Positions 11,503-22,554 of a DNA stretch of 64,000 nt are shown in pieces. Below the pieces are notes generated by a model. The model did not search any database. It was not told the origin of the DNA and saw nothing but the letters and a program-made list of their open reading frames with translations. Every line of letters begins with the position of its first letter. The first letter of the stretch is position 1. This DNA comes from Cornus controversa (Eukaryota; Streptophyta; Magnoliopsida; Cornales; Cornaceae): positions 91,018,533 through 91,082,532 of the forward strand of contig CM048845.1 in the NCBI GenBank assembly GCA_026545225.1, read 5' to 3'. Both the position numbers and the translations under genes were made by a program.

Positions 11503-12778
11503 TGATAAGTAATACATATTGCATATTCAATGCCCTTAAAATTATATGAATTAGTGTCTTAGTAATATTTATTTCGTATTTTTATTAATAATTTTAATCT
11601 TTTCAGAATTTCAGGTGATTAAGAGTAATTCTAATTAATAATGGTGCAATTGGGCTACAGATGGTGTTAGGCCTATTCACATTGAAGATTGGGCCAATTC
11701 AGGCCTAAAAAGTCTTGGACCCGTTTTGGTATTCAGACCATATCTCCGTACACGATTGTCAAAACGACCCAAACTCTGCCTGCCACTTTTTGGGCGCAAA
11801 TGCCATTTTGTGAGGAGCAAGTGCCATTTTCTTATGCGCACTTGCCACTTTGGGAAGGCCAGGTGTCCCGTTGGTTTGTTTTCGCAAAGTACAAATGACG
11901 AAACGAAGAAAAACTAGGGTATTCTGGAAAAGGAGGAACACAGAGAGAAATACAGAGGCGATTCGTGACGATACGGACAAGAGGATGGCGATTTCACCAT
12001 CGTTCAAGCTTGGACATCTGATCATGAGCGGCTAAACACTATTCCGGGGAAGTGACATAACCCTAACCTGTCTTTCAATGTTTTAAGTTGTATACTAATT
12101 TGGGAATAAATTACTTTGTGCATTGATTGTATAACCGAGACATAAATAATAGCTGTGCTATTGCTTTCAATTTGAATGTATTGATTCATTGCACATTTAT
12201 TATTGTTCTTGTAGAATGAATTTAAATTTGCAATGATTAGGGTTTGTTCTTTTCAACTTCTGTGATTTTGTTAAGACAGGTTATACAATAGTTTTCACAT
12301 ATCGTTCAATTTAGATTTTTGATAATTCGTACTGAGCAAAGATGGGTTATAACATCATTAATTAGTCAATTGTATAAGCCATGCTAAGCGAAGATGAGTT
12401 ATGCTTAATTGAATGTTGAACGAATTCCCTTGATAGAATTGAATTAGGCTTGTAGCCATTCTTTTCTGAATGCATAGAGTAACGTCCTAATTTAGTACAA
12501 TTGTCATTGTTAGAGGGTTAGTGGTGAAGTCATTTCCCAGGACCTTCTCTTCCTGATTAAATTTCATAATACCAATTTATTAAAAGCTTTAATTTGCTCA
12601 ATTAATTTCAAGATCAAACATCAACAATTTGTTTCCAATTATTTTAGAATTAATTCAAAGACTGAGTAACATAACAATTCAACCTTACAAGTCCTTGAGG
12701 TTCGACACCCTCTATATAGCCCTGTCCTACGAGGACTCGTTCTATTGCGAGTGGTTAAGTATAATTGAAATCACATCA
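11503..12778 (+). repeat. 5' LTR of element D
   Basis: The LTR runs TGATAAGTAATACATATTGC...AATCACATCA and is followed directly by AT and the tRNA-Asp primer-binding site. Near its 3' end (12697-12752) is the GAGGTTCGACACCC...CTATATAGCC...TTCTATTGCGAG block, also recognisable in the A/B and C LTRs. Reverse and forward ORFs of 60-90 codons inside it recur in the other LTR copy only because the LTRs are alike. Confidence 0.93.
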
Positions 12779-12783
12779 ATTTT

Positions 12784-12801
12784 TGGCGCCGTTGCCGGGG
12801 A
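12784..12801 (+). other. Primer-binding site of element D (tRNA-Asp)
   Basis: TGGCGCCGTTGCCGGGGA is an exact complement of the 3' 18 bases of plant tRNA-Asp, CCA included. It starts five bases after the LTR end. Confidence 0.95.
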
Positions 12802-13163
12802 CTTGCGTGAATCATTTTGGTGCCCAGTCTTAAGATTAGTTTTAATTTAATTGTTAAGTTAGGATTTTTCTTTATTCTTTTCTGATCTATTTCATTTTTT
12901 TTATTTATTTATTTTTCGAGTACAGGTGCTTTTCGTTACGAGCCGTGAATAGAGGAGTGGAATTCATCGTAAATCTCTGTGAGCTTTTCATATTAAATTA
13001 CTTGTGCTTGATTATTGTAGTTAGTACTTTGCTTTCATTTGTTATTATTTTATTTATTTATTTATTTATATTTTATTTTAGTTTCTTTCTTATTTATTTT
13101 ATTTAGTTATTTGTTCATTTATTTATTTAATTAATTTTTTTTAATTCTTAGTCCCTGTGGTAT
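12802..13163 (+). other. Leader of element D
   Basis: This is the untranslated leader between the primer-binding site and gag. It is rich in TTTATTTATTTA-type simple sequence (about 12895-13140). I see no gene. Confidence 0.7.
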
Positions 13164-13342
13164 ATGTTGGGTCGTCGGTCTCTAGACACAGCAATAGTCC
13201 CATATAACCCTGAACTTGAAAGAACCTTACATCAACATAGAGGAGAAATTAGGGCCCAAGACTTAGAGGAAGAACATTCATCTGAGGTTGAGATTGAGAC
13301 TGAAAATATGGCTGAGCACAATCCTCGAGCCCTTAAGGAGCA
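13164..13342 (+). pseudogene. Gag start of element D, truncated after 60 codons
   Basis: The ATG at 13164 opens MLGRRSLDTAIVPYNPELE and continues RTLHQHRGEI, followed by an acidic stretch around EEEHSSEVEIETENMAEHN. It resembles the gag starts of F (18274) and G (40394), MLGRRSLSLPLL, and is diverged from the MQGRRS start in A. It stops at 13342, where the outer end of an F LTR begins; the ORF then runs on by chance into the LTR. No capsid domain remains. Confidence 0.85.
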
Positions 13343-13818
13343 TGATGTGGTCGGACCTAAATTATATTGTAAGCTTAATTTTTCCCTTTTTATCAAAATA
13401 TAATTTAACCACTCGCAAGAGCACGAATCTTTGCAGATAAGGTTCTATATAGAGGGTATCGATCCCACGAGGACTAGTCGTTAATTGTCATAAAGAAAGA
13501 TTAATTCCACTTTAATTCTAAAAACAGGTTTTTGGTTTTGTGTTAAAAACTATTGCATAAATAAAATGACAATAAAATTAAAGAGTAAGGTTGGGAGAGA
13601 GAACTAGGGTTGGGTTCCACCACTAGCCATTCACATGTTCATGAGTGTAGCAAGCAAGGGATTCATTAATTAAATGCCTAACAATGTCATTAGGCTTGTG
13701 ACCTCAATGACATATCAAAAGATTAATGTGTGTGTTAACCTATCATAATCCATCTTCAATAAGCATAGCTCTTCAACCTAACTAACTACCTAATTACTCT
13801 ACTCTCTAAGTGAACACT
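13343..13818 (-). repeat. 3' LTR fragment of element F
   Basis: TGATGTGGTCGG... matches the left end of the full LTR at 18562 up to GTGAACACTA near 13818. It then switches to integrase sequence (TTTTGCTGCAGTTTTCTTAG), which matches 22195 in C. A single deletion explains the junction. Confidence 0.88.
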
Positions 13819-15535
13819 AATTTTGCTGCAGTTTTCTTAGCACTAAAGTGTCCCCCACAAGCGAGTGTATGACAAAACTTGAGAATGCTTTGGAATTCAC
13901 TGTTGGGCACACACCTTCGAATTATTTGATCGGGGCAATATTTGAACAATTGAGGATCGTCCCAATAATATGATCGTGATTGGGAGAGGAAACGATCCTT
14001 CTCTTGCTTGGTCCAAGAAGATGGTATTTTACCAGTTGCCAAGTAATTAACCACATCCGCATACCAAGGGATACTCTCTTGAGAGATGACAAAGAGTTGT
14101 TCATCCGGGAAGGATTCACAAATTGGAATGGAATTATGGAAGGATTCAGCAAGAATTCTAGACAGGTGGTCAGCTACCACATTTTCAGTTCCCTTTTTGT
14201 CTCTAATCTCAAAATTGAACTCCTGCAATAAGAGTATCCATCGGATCAACCTAGGCTTGGTGTCCTTTTTAGCCAAAAGATGCCGGAGGGCAGCATGGTT
14301 CGAGTAAACAATGACCTTTGAACCTAATAAATAAGCTCGAAATTTGTCTAGTGCAAATACTACCGCAAGCAATTCCTTTTCCGTTGTGGTATAATTGATT
14401 TGGGCCTCGGAAAGGGTTTTACTTGCGTAGTAGATGACATGCGGCAGTTTGTTTACTCATTGCCCTAAGACAGCACCCATGGCATAGTCGGATGCATCAC
14501 ACATAATCTCAAATGGGAGAGCCCAATTTGGAGGGATTAGAATTGGAGCGGTTGTAAGCATGGTGCGGAGTTTTTCAAAAGCGTTAAGGCACGCTTCATC
14601 AAAGGTAAAGCAAGACTCTTTTTCAAGAAGGCGACACAAAGGCCGAGAGATCTTGCTAAAGTCTTTGATGAAACGGCGATAAAAGCCCGCATGCCCAAGG
14701 AATGAACGAATCTCTCTCACCGTGGATGGTGGAGGAAGCTTGGAAATGAGTTCAACCTTGGCTTTATCAACCTCTATTCCTCGCTTAGACACAATGTGCC
14801 CTAGGACAATACCCTCTTGAACCATAAAGTGACTCTTTCCCCAACTAAGAATTAGGTTGGTTTCTTGACATCGTTTGAGAACACAAGATAGATTTTGGAG
14901 GCATGATTCATATGAAGGCCCAAAAACGGAAAAATCATCCATGAACACTTCCAAGAATTTTTCCACCATGTCTGAGAAGATAGACATCATACACCGTTGA
15001 AAAGTTACCGGTGCATTGCACAACCCAAAGGGTATGCGTCTATAAGCAAATGTGCCGAAGGGACATGTAAAGGTGGTTTTCTCTTGGTCCCTCGGGTCTA
15101 TAGCAACCTGGCTGAATTTAATTTCCTATAATCAATGCCCACTCTCAATCCTGTGGTGGTGCGTTGGGGAACTAATTCACCCTTATCATTAGGTTGCACC
15201 GTAATGCCAGACTTCTTTGGAACCACTTGAGTGGGACTAACCCACTTGCTATCAGAGATGGGGTATATGATCCCCGCATCTAGTAACTTCACCACCTCCT
15301 TCATTACAACGTCCTTCATGTTTGGATTCAATCGACGTTGTGCCTCCCTTGAGGTCTTTGCATCCTCTTCCAAGTGTATGCGGTGCATACAAATAGAAGG
15401 GTCTATTCCCTTAAGATCTACCACACTCCATCCTATTGCTTCTTTGTGCTCTTTTAGCACCTTTATGAGTTCCAACTCTTGATCATTTGTGAGATTGGAA
15501 GCAATAATGACTGGAAGGGTCTCATTTGCGCCCAA
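13819..15535 (-). pseudogene. Element F pol: RT, RNase H and start of integrase, with RT deletion
   Basis: The reverse strand reads LPVIIASNLTNDQELELIKVLKEH, the RT N-terminus ([23 protein letters not shown]), the polymerase motif FMDDFSVFG (about 14935), RNase H ([20 protein letters not shown] region, [11 protein letters not shown]) and the first zinc-binding residues of integrase ([13 protein letters not shown]). About 110 bases present in C are missing at 15109. This removes the RT segment with the LDGY..Y motif, which holds a catalytic aspartate, and shifts the frame. A further break lies near 14455. The RT cannot be active. Confidence 0.9.
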
Positions 15536-15577
15536 GAAAACATACTTGAGTGTAGCCGGTAGAGGCTTGAGCTCAAG

Positions 15578-18274
15578 TTATGGTGGGAAAATTAAAGAAG
15601 GAGTTTGGGAAGTTTTGGACAAAGGGGGCAAGGGTTCTCTCGGAACTCTCCACTTAGGCAAATCCATGACAGTATTAGCATCGAGCATGGAATTGACTTC
15701 ACATATGGATTGCTCAATGTCAAAATCATCATAGTTAAAATGATTCAGGCATGCCTCTAAAGGGTCCTTGGAAAGAATAGAAGGAAGTGCTTCTTGAACA
15801 AGGTCATCCACAACATCGACACAAAAGCACTCACTTTCGTCGTTGGATGTGTAGTGGGAAGCATTGAAGATGTTCAAGCGGACTTTCATATTCCCAAAAG
15901 AAATGTCCATCACTCCAGTACGGCAATTAACGCAAGCGTTTGCCGTGGCCAAGAATGGACGACCTAGAATGATAGGAATATGGTGATTCGGATTTTGAAC
16001 TGGTTCCGTGTCAAGGACTATGAAGTCCATCGAAAAATAGAATTTGTCCACTTGAATGATGACATCCTCAATGATGCCACGTGGTTGCTTCACCGAACGG
16101 TCGGCAAGTTGCAACACAACCGTGGTATGCTTGAGTTCCCCCAAACCTAGTTGTTGGTAAACTGAGAATGGAAGCAAGTTGACACTAGCCCCTAAATCAA
16201 GAAGTGCTTTTTCAAAAGATTGATTTCCGATGGTGCACGAAATGGTCGGAGCACCCAGATCTTTGAATTTAGGAGGGGCTTGGTGTTGGAAAATGAAGCT
16301 TATGTGCTCAATTAAGAGGACTTTCTTAGGAACTTTATTCCTAGATTTGCGCTTTTGAGTGCATAAGTCCTTCAAGAATTTCGCATAAGAGGGAATTTGT
16401 CGAATAGCATCAAGGAGAGGGAGATTGATCTTTACTTGTTTGAAGATCTCCATCATGTCTTGGATTTTCTCTCCTTGCTTCCCGAAATGAGAAGGTTCCT
16501 TCAATCATTGAGGAAAAGGAACCGGAGGTTCATAAGAGGTGTCAAGATTTGGAATCGATGATGACACAACTTCACTTGCCTTTCCTTTTGGATTTAAAGG
16601 GGTATTTTGCAAATTTGGATTTAATTGGGATTCTTTTGGATTTTTAGGTTGCTCTTGGAATTCCTTTCTCTCTTCCTCCCCTACCTTGGAGTTAATGATT
16701 TTACCACTCCTCAAGGTTGTGATTGATTGAACTTGCTCTGGAGGAGCATTACAAGTTGAAGATGATGGATCTTCAATCATATGGACACCTTTGGGATTCG
16801 CCACCGGTTGACTCGGCAACTTACCTTCCTCCCTTCTATTTAAGGCATTAGCTAGTTGCCCGATTTGAGCTTCTAACCTAGCCATAGATTGAGCATTGGT
16901 TTCAAGCTTAGAGATTGATTGAGAGTGAGTTTGCAATAAGCGGGTGTTGGCTTCAAGATTTCTTATCACTCGTTCTTCAAAGCTTTGGCTTCTTGGAGGA
17001 GGAGGTGGTTGTTGGTAATTAGATCTTTGATTGTAAGGTTGAGGGTTTGGCCTATAATGAGGCTATTGAGATTGGGAATTAAAAGAACTTTGCCCTTGGA
17101 AGGAGGGACTTGATTCTTGATTCTTCCATGAAAAAGCCGGATGGTTCTTCTAACCAGGATTGTACGTGTTCGAATATGGATCATTCATTTGTTTAGCGTA
17201 CAAGGCATTCGCTTGCTCTTGAGCATAATCGGGAGATTGCCCGGCAATAGGACAATCTCGCACAAAATGCGAAGTGCTATAGCAAAACGAACATCCCTCC
17301 TGATTTTGGACAGATTGGTTAGGAGTAGGCAGCCCATTTTTCATGATTAAATCCATTTTTCAGGACAAGGCTTCTACTTGCATGGCTACCTCATCTACCC
17401 GTGAAATCTCATGCACTCCTCTACAAGGTTGGGTGGCCTTCCCTTTCCTAGTGGAGGAGCGTTGAGCTGAATTGTTGCTTAGGGTTTGAAAAAGTTTCCA
17501 TGCCTCATCGGGGCTTTTCAAAAGGTACCCACCCCCACACGCGGAGTCTATCATTTGTCTATGTTGCTCACTCACCCCATCATAAAAACTCTGCACTAGC
17601 TGCCATTTTGGAACAGCATGATGCAGACACGATTTTAGAAGATCTTTTAACCTCTCCCACGTCTCATGGAATTGTTCTTGGTCAATTTGGGTGAATCCGG
17701 TGATTGCTCGCCGAATATCACTTGTCTTACCCATTGGGAAGTATTTTTTCAAGAACTCTATTTGCATCTCCGCCCAAGAATGGATTGAGTTGGGTTCTAG
17801 GGAATTGAACCAACTTCTAGCCTTATCTTTTAGGGAAAAGGGAAACATACGTAGCTTTAGATCATCCTCCGTAAAGTGTGGTACACGAATGGTGGAACAC
17901 ACGGAAAGGAAGTAATCTAAGTGCCGGTATGGATCCTCATTAGGAAGACCGTGGAAGCTATTAAGAAGATTGATGGTGGAGGACTTTATTTCGAATTGAT
18001 TTGCCGCTACATCCGGAAATTGAATACATGAAGGTACTTCAAATGTAGTCGGAAGGTAAAAGTCCATAAGCAACTCTCCTTGAGGAGGTGGTGGTGGAGG
18101 TGGTTGTTCATGATTAAAAGGAGGTAGACCGAGAGGTTGTCTCTCATTTGGATCCATGTTTTCAGTCCTAGGCAAAATAGGATCCCTAGAGGTTCCTCTA
18201 CGTTGTCTAAGTGTTCGTTCAAGTTCACTATTACAAGGAAGCAAAGGAAGTGACAATGACCGTCTACCAAGCAT
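15578..18274 (-). pseudogene. Element F gag and protease
   Basis: The ATG at 18274 opens MLGRRSLSLPLLPCNSELE. The gag (capsid-like) domain includes LNSFHGLPNEDPYRHLDYF and FSLKDKARSWFNSLEPNSI. A single CCHC zinc knuckle, CSFCYSTSHFVRDC, follows near 17290. After a Pro/Gln-rich linker comes the protease, with ALLDLGASVNLLPFSVYQ (about 16210); the DLGA motif also occurs in A, B and C. It is one reading frame broken by stops at 17360-17362, about 17150, about 17066 and about 16505. The first three codons after the ATG match D and G, which supports this start. Confidence 0.9.
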
Positions 18275-18537
18275 GCATTAACAATTGAACAACACCTCTA
18301 TACACAAAATAACAATAATATATACAAAAGAATGTAAATGAACTCAAACCCCCAATTTTTGAAGTTATACTCACAAAGGGTTCCAAATTGAATTCTTCTA
18401 GATGCCCGCTATGTGGTATACCTAAAATCAAGAAGTTTGAGATATAAGAACAAGATATATACAAAAAAGAATGAAAGAATTTCTAGCCTAAGAATTACAC
18501 TAGATTTAATCTTCCAATGGCGACAATTAAACCGTAG

Positions 18538-18555
18538 TCTCCGGCAACGGCACCA
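18538..18555 (-). other. Primer-binding site of element F (tRNA-Asp, two mismatches)
   Basis: On the minus strand this is TGGTGCCGTTGCCGGAGA. It differs from the exact tRNA-Asp complement at two positions, both transitions. It lies just inside the LTR end at 18562. Confidence 0.85.
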
Positions 18556-18561
18556 AAATTT

Positions 18562-19987
18562 TGATGTGGTCGGAACTAAATTATATTGTAAGCTTAATTT
18601 TGCCCTTTTTATCAAAATATAATTTAACCACTCGCAAGAGCACGAATCTTTGTAGATAAGGTTCTATATAGAGGGTATCGATCTCACGAGGACTAGTCGT
18701 TAATTTTCATAAAGAAAGATTAATTCCACTTTAATTCCAAAAACAGGTTTTTGGTTTTGTGTTTAAAAACTATTGCATAAATGAAATGACAATAAAATTA
18801 AAGAGTAAAGTTGGGAGAGAGAATTAGGGTTGGTTTCCACAACTAGCCATTCACATGTTCATAAGTGTAGCAAGCATGGGATTCATTAATTAAATGCCTA
18901 ACAATGTCATTAGGCTTGTGACCTCAATGACATATCAAAAGATCAATGTGTGTGCTAACCTATCATAATCCATCTTCAACAAGCATAGCTCTTCAACCTA
19001 ACTAACTACCTAATTACTCTACTCTCTAAGTGAACACTACATGCATCCAAACTACCTTGTCTTGGCATGGTCTATACAAACTAACATCACACATTCATTT
19101 AAACACCATTATCTAGCCATCATTTGCACTTCTTGTGGAATATGCAAATGTTGTGCATTCAAGTGACAAAACCTACTCTAAGACAAGAATAAATTTCATA
19201 TCAAATAAATATATATAAGAGATGTATTTGTGTACATAATCACTAGGCTAAATAATCAACATTTAATTACAAATCCCAAGAGCTACAAAGATGAACAAGT
19301 TTACATGGCTAGGGTTTGAAAACAACACCCTAGTAGAAGAGTTAGTTGATCATGGTTGCCTTGCACCCTTCCATTGATGAAGAGAATGAAGCTTCTTGGT
19401 CTGGTTCAGCTCTCCTCTTCCTCTCCCGAAGGTCTCTCTGCTGATCTCCTTGTGTGTGTTGAGAGATATATGAGATATATGTGAGATGGCCCTTTTGTGT
19501 GCTTTTTTGCTCCTTTTTCTCCTTTGGGCCCACCATAAATATATATATATCATTATATATATCTCTTGTATCAAGAAGGCCCCCAAAAGTCTTGTTCAAG
19601 TTAGACAATCCCCCTAAGTCGTGCAAAAAGGGGCATTTTGTGGCAAGTGGGAGAGTAGGTGAGCAAGTGGCCAAGTGGACTCTGCAGAGTTTCGATTGAT
19701 CGAGACTGAATCTCGATTGATCGAGATTTCGATCAATCGAAATGAGATCTCGATCAATCGAGATTTCGATTAATCGAAATCCACATCTCGATTGATCGAG
19801 ATGCCTTGGCAACATTTTCTGATTTCTTCTCTTGACTGCAGAAAGCTTCCAACTTTGCTCCATTTACTCCAATACCTGCAAAACATCAAAAACACAAAAA
19901 TACCGTAAACATATCTCGGTAAACGCAAAAATGAAACTAACATATGCAATAAAGAGGGTTCAAATGCGTAGAATTGAACACTTATCA
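18562..19987 (-). repeat. 5' LTR of element F
   Basis: A full C-family LTR of 1426 bp. On the minus strand it runs from TGATAAGTGTTCAATTC to GACCACATCA. It contains the palindrome array at 19690-19802 and, near its 3' end, a GATACCCTCTATATAGAAC block. The 173-codon reverse ORF at 19342-19863 runs through the palindrome array and does not recur intact in the other LTR copies. Confidence 0.9.
19690..19802. repeat. Palindrome array in the F 5' LTR
   Basis: Six units are nearly head to tail: TTCGATTGATCGAGA-like near 19691, then ATCTCGATTGATCGAGAT (19710-19727), TTCGATCAATCGAA, ATCTCGATCAATCGAGAT, TTCGATTAATCGAA and ATCTCGATTGATCGAGAT (19785-19802). Long 18-base and short 14-base palindromes alternate. 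Confidence 0.9.
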
Positions 19988-20147
19988 AGACTTTACTTGT
20001 CCACTAGGGGTAACCTAGGGGTTTAAAAGGCTTGTTGTATATGCTAAATGCAATCGGATCTCCCACGAAAGAGGAAATAGTTTAGTGTTTTATTTCATTT
20101 TTAGTTGTGTATTGCTAAGAGACTAGCAATATGTAAGTTTGGGGGTG
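19988..20147 (+). other. 3' internal end and polypurine tract of element D
   Basis: This matches 284-456 at the left edge of the window (TTGTCCACTAGGGG...CTAGCAATATG) and ends AAGTTTGGGGGTG at 20135-20147, directly before D's 3' LTR. No coding sequence. Confidence 0.85.
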
Positions 20148-21423
20148 TGATAAGTAATAAATATTGCATATTCAATGCCCTTAAAATTATATGAATTAGT
20201 GTCTTAGTAATATTTATTTCGTATTTTTATTAATAATTTTAATCTTTTTAGAATTTCAGGTGATTAAGAGTAATTCTAATTAATAATGGTGCAATTGGGC
20301 TACAGATGGTGTTAGGCCTATTCACATTGAAGATTGGGCCAATTCAGGCCTAAAAAGTCTTGGACCCGTTTTGGTATTCAGACCATATCTCCGTACACGA
20401 TTGTCAAAATGACCCAAACTCCGCCTGCCACTTTTTGGGCGCAAATGCCATTTTGTGAGGAGCAAGTGCCATTTTCTTATGCGCACTTGCCACTTTGGGA
20501 AGGCCAGGTGTCCCGTTGGTTTGTTTTCGCAAAGTAAAAACGACGAAACGAAGAAAAACTAGGGTATTCTGGAAAAGGAGGAACACAGAGAGAAATACAG
20601 AGGCGATTCGTGACGATACGGACAAGAGGATGGCGATTTCACCATCGTTCAAGCTTGGACATCCGATCATGAGCGGCTAAACACTATTCCGGGGAAGTGA
20701 CATAACCTTAACCTGTCTTTCAATGTTTTAAGTTGTATACTAATTTGGGAATAAATTACTTTGTGCATTGATTGTATAACCGAGACATAAACAATAGCTG
20801 TGCTATTGCTTTCAATTTGAATGTATTGATTCATTGTACATTTATTATTGTTCTTGTAGAATGAATTTAAATTTGCAATGATTAGGTTTGTTCTTTTCAA
20901 CTTTTGTGATTTTGTTAAGACAGGTTATACAATAGTTTTCACATATCGTTCAATTTAGATTTTTGATAATTCGTACTGAGCAAAGATGGGTTATAACATC
21001 ATTAATTAGTCAATTGTATAAGCTATGCTAAGCGAAGACGAGTTATGCTTAATTGAATGTTGAACGAATTCCCTTGATAGAATTGAATTAGGCTTGTAGC
21101 CATTCTTTTCTGAATGCATAGAGTAACGTCCTAATTTAGTACAATTGTCATTGTTAGAGGGTTAGTGGTGAAGTCATTTACCAGGACCTTCTCTTCCTGA
21201 TTAAATTTCATAATACCAATTTATTAAAAGCTTTAATTTGCTCAATTAATTTCAAGATCAAACATCAACAATTTGTTTCCAATTATTTTAGAATTAATTC
21301 AAAGACTGAGTAACATAACAATTCAACCTTACAAGTCCTTGAGGTTCGACACCCCTCTATATAGCCCTGTCCTACGAGGGCTCGTTCTATTGCGAGTGGT
21401 TAAGTATAATTGAAATCACATCA
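20148..21423 (+). repeat. 3' LTR of element D
   Basis: This 1276-bp LTR is the partner of 11503-12778, with only scattered single-base differences and two compensating one-base indels. It ends AATCACATCA, followed by the GCCTT duplication. Confidence 0.93.
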
Positions 21424-22554
21424 GCCTTGGACTTTGCTTTATAGATTTTAGCATTTTCATACGCGTCATGTCGCAATTCTTCCAATTCATTTAATTGAAG
21501 CTTTCGATTAGATCTGGCCGTTTGCATGTCAAAATTGAAAGTTTTGGTAGCCCACATAGCTTTATGCTCCAATTCAACCGGAGGATGGCATGTTTTGCCA
21601 TAAACCAACCGGTAAGGTGATATTCCAATGAGAGTCTTATACGCAGTTCGGTATGCCCAAAATGCATCATTTAGTCACAATGACCAATCTTTCCGGTCAG
21701 GCCGAATGATTTTCTCAAGAATGTTCTTAATCTCCCTATTGGATACCTCTACTTGGCTACTAGTTTGGGGATGGTATGGGGTGGCTACTTTGTGTGTGAC
21801 AGAGTATTTGGTAAGCAAGGTTCGAAGGAACCGGTTACAGAAATGTTTACCTCCGTCACTGATGAGGGCTCGAGGTGTACCAAACCGGCTAAAGATATTC
21901 GCTTGAATGAACTTAACCATGACTGCGTGATCATTGGTTTTGATAGCAACGGCCTCTATCCATTTAGATACGTAGTCCACCACCACAAGTATGTACTCCT
22001 GACCAGTAGAGGGTGGAAATGGTCCCATGAAGTCAATGCCTCACACATCAAATATCTCAATAATAAGAATAGGGTTAAGAGGCATCATGTCCTTCTGAGA
22101 CATTGCGCCAAGGCGCTGACATAGCTCACAAGAGCGGCAGAATGAATATGCATCCCGATGAAGTGTTGGCCAGAAAAATCCGCATTGAAGAATTTTTGCT
22201 GCAATTTTCTTAGCACTAAAGTGTCCCCCACAAGCAAGTGTATGACAAAATTTGAGAATGCTTTGGAATTCACTGTTGGGTACACACTTTTGGATTATTT
22301 GATCGGGGCAATATTTGAACAATTGAGATTCGTCCCAATAATATGATCGTGATTGGGAGAAAAAATGATCCTTTTCTTGCTTGGTCCAAGAAGATGGTAT
22401 TTTACCGGTTGCCAAATAGTTGACAACGTCCGCATACCAAGGGATACTCTCTTGAGAAATGACAAAGAGTTGTTCATCCGGGAAGGATTCACAAACTGGA
22501 ATGGAGTCATGGAGGGGTTCAACAAGAATTCTAGATAGGTGGTCAGCTACCACA
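21424..22554 (-). pseudogene. Element C integrase, N-terminal and catalytic part
   Basis: The reverse frame carries the zinc-binding domain ([13 protein letters not shown]...FCRSCELC, an H-H-C-C arrangement near 22080-22240). It also carries the integrase core: [11 protein letters not shown] with the first Asp, ISDGGKHF with the second, and VEVSNREIK with the Glu, the order expected for a DDE integrase. It continues [20 protein letters not shown] towards the C-terminus and is cut by D at 21424. Stops at about 22029-22040 and 21609-21674 break the frame. This is the only integrase core in the window. It begins after DHLSRI at the RNase H boundary, where the solo LTR is inserted. Confidence 0.9.

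Larger units (their letters stand above)
13343..19987 (-). mobile_element. Element F: truncated reverse-strand C-family element inside D
   Basis: F has a full 5' LTR (18562-19987), a mutated tRNA-Asp primer-binding site, gag, protease, RT and RNase H. Then, after the start of the integrase zinc-binding domain, it meets a 476-base fragment of 3' LTR (13343-13818). The integrase core, third ORF, polypurine tract and the rest of the 3' LTR are lost. The flanks in D are GAGCA on the left and AGACT on the right, so there is no target-site duplication, and most of D's own interior is missing at the same place. Confidence 0.85.
11503..21423 (+). mobile_element. Element D: forward Athila-type element with intact ends (TSD GCCTT)
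   Basis: The two LTRs are each 1276 bp (11503-12778 and 20148-21423). They begin TGATAAGTAATA/C and end AATCACATCA. GCCTT flanks at 11498-11502 and 21424-21428. By eye they differ at roughly 15-20 positions, so the insertion is fairly recent. Inside are a tRNA-Asp primer-binding site, the first 60 codons of gag, the reverse-strand element F, about 160 bases of 3' end and a polypurine tract. Gag beyond its start, pol and any third ORF of D are absent. It lies in C's integrase, in the opposite orientation. Confidence 0.93.

Noticed and set aside
12784-12801. tRNA-Asp-like sequence as a tRNA gene
   Set aside because: Only the 18-base 3'-end complement is present, directly beside an LTR, so it is a primer-binding site.
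19342-19863. Reverse ORF of 173 codons in the F 5' LTR
   Set aside because: It runs through the palindrome array (repeated IDRD-like residues) and is not preserved in the other C-family LTRs.
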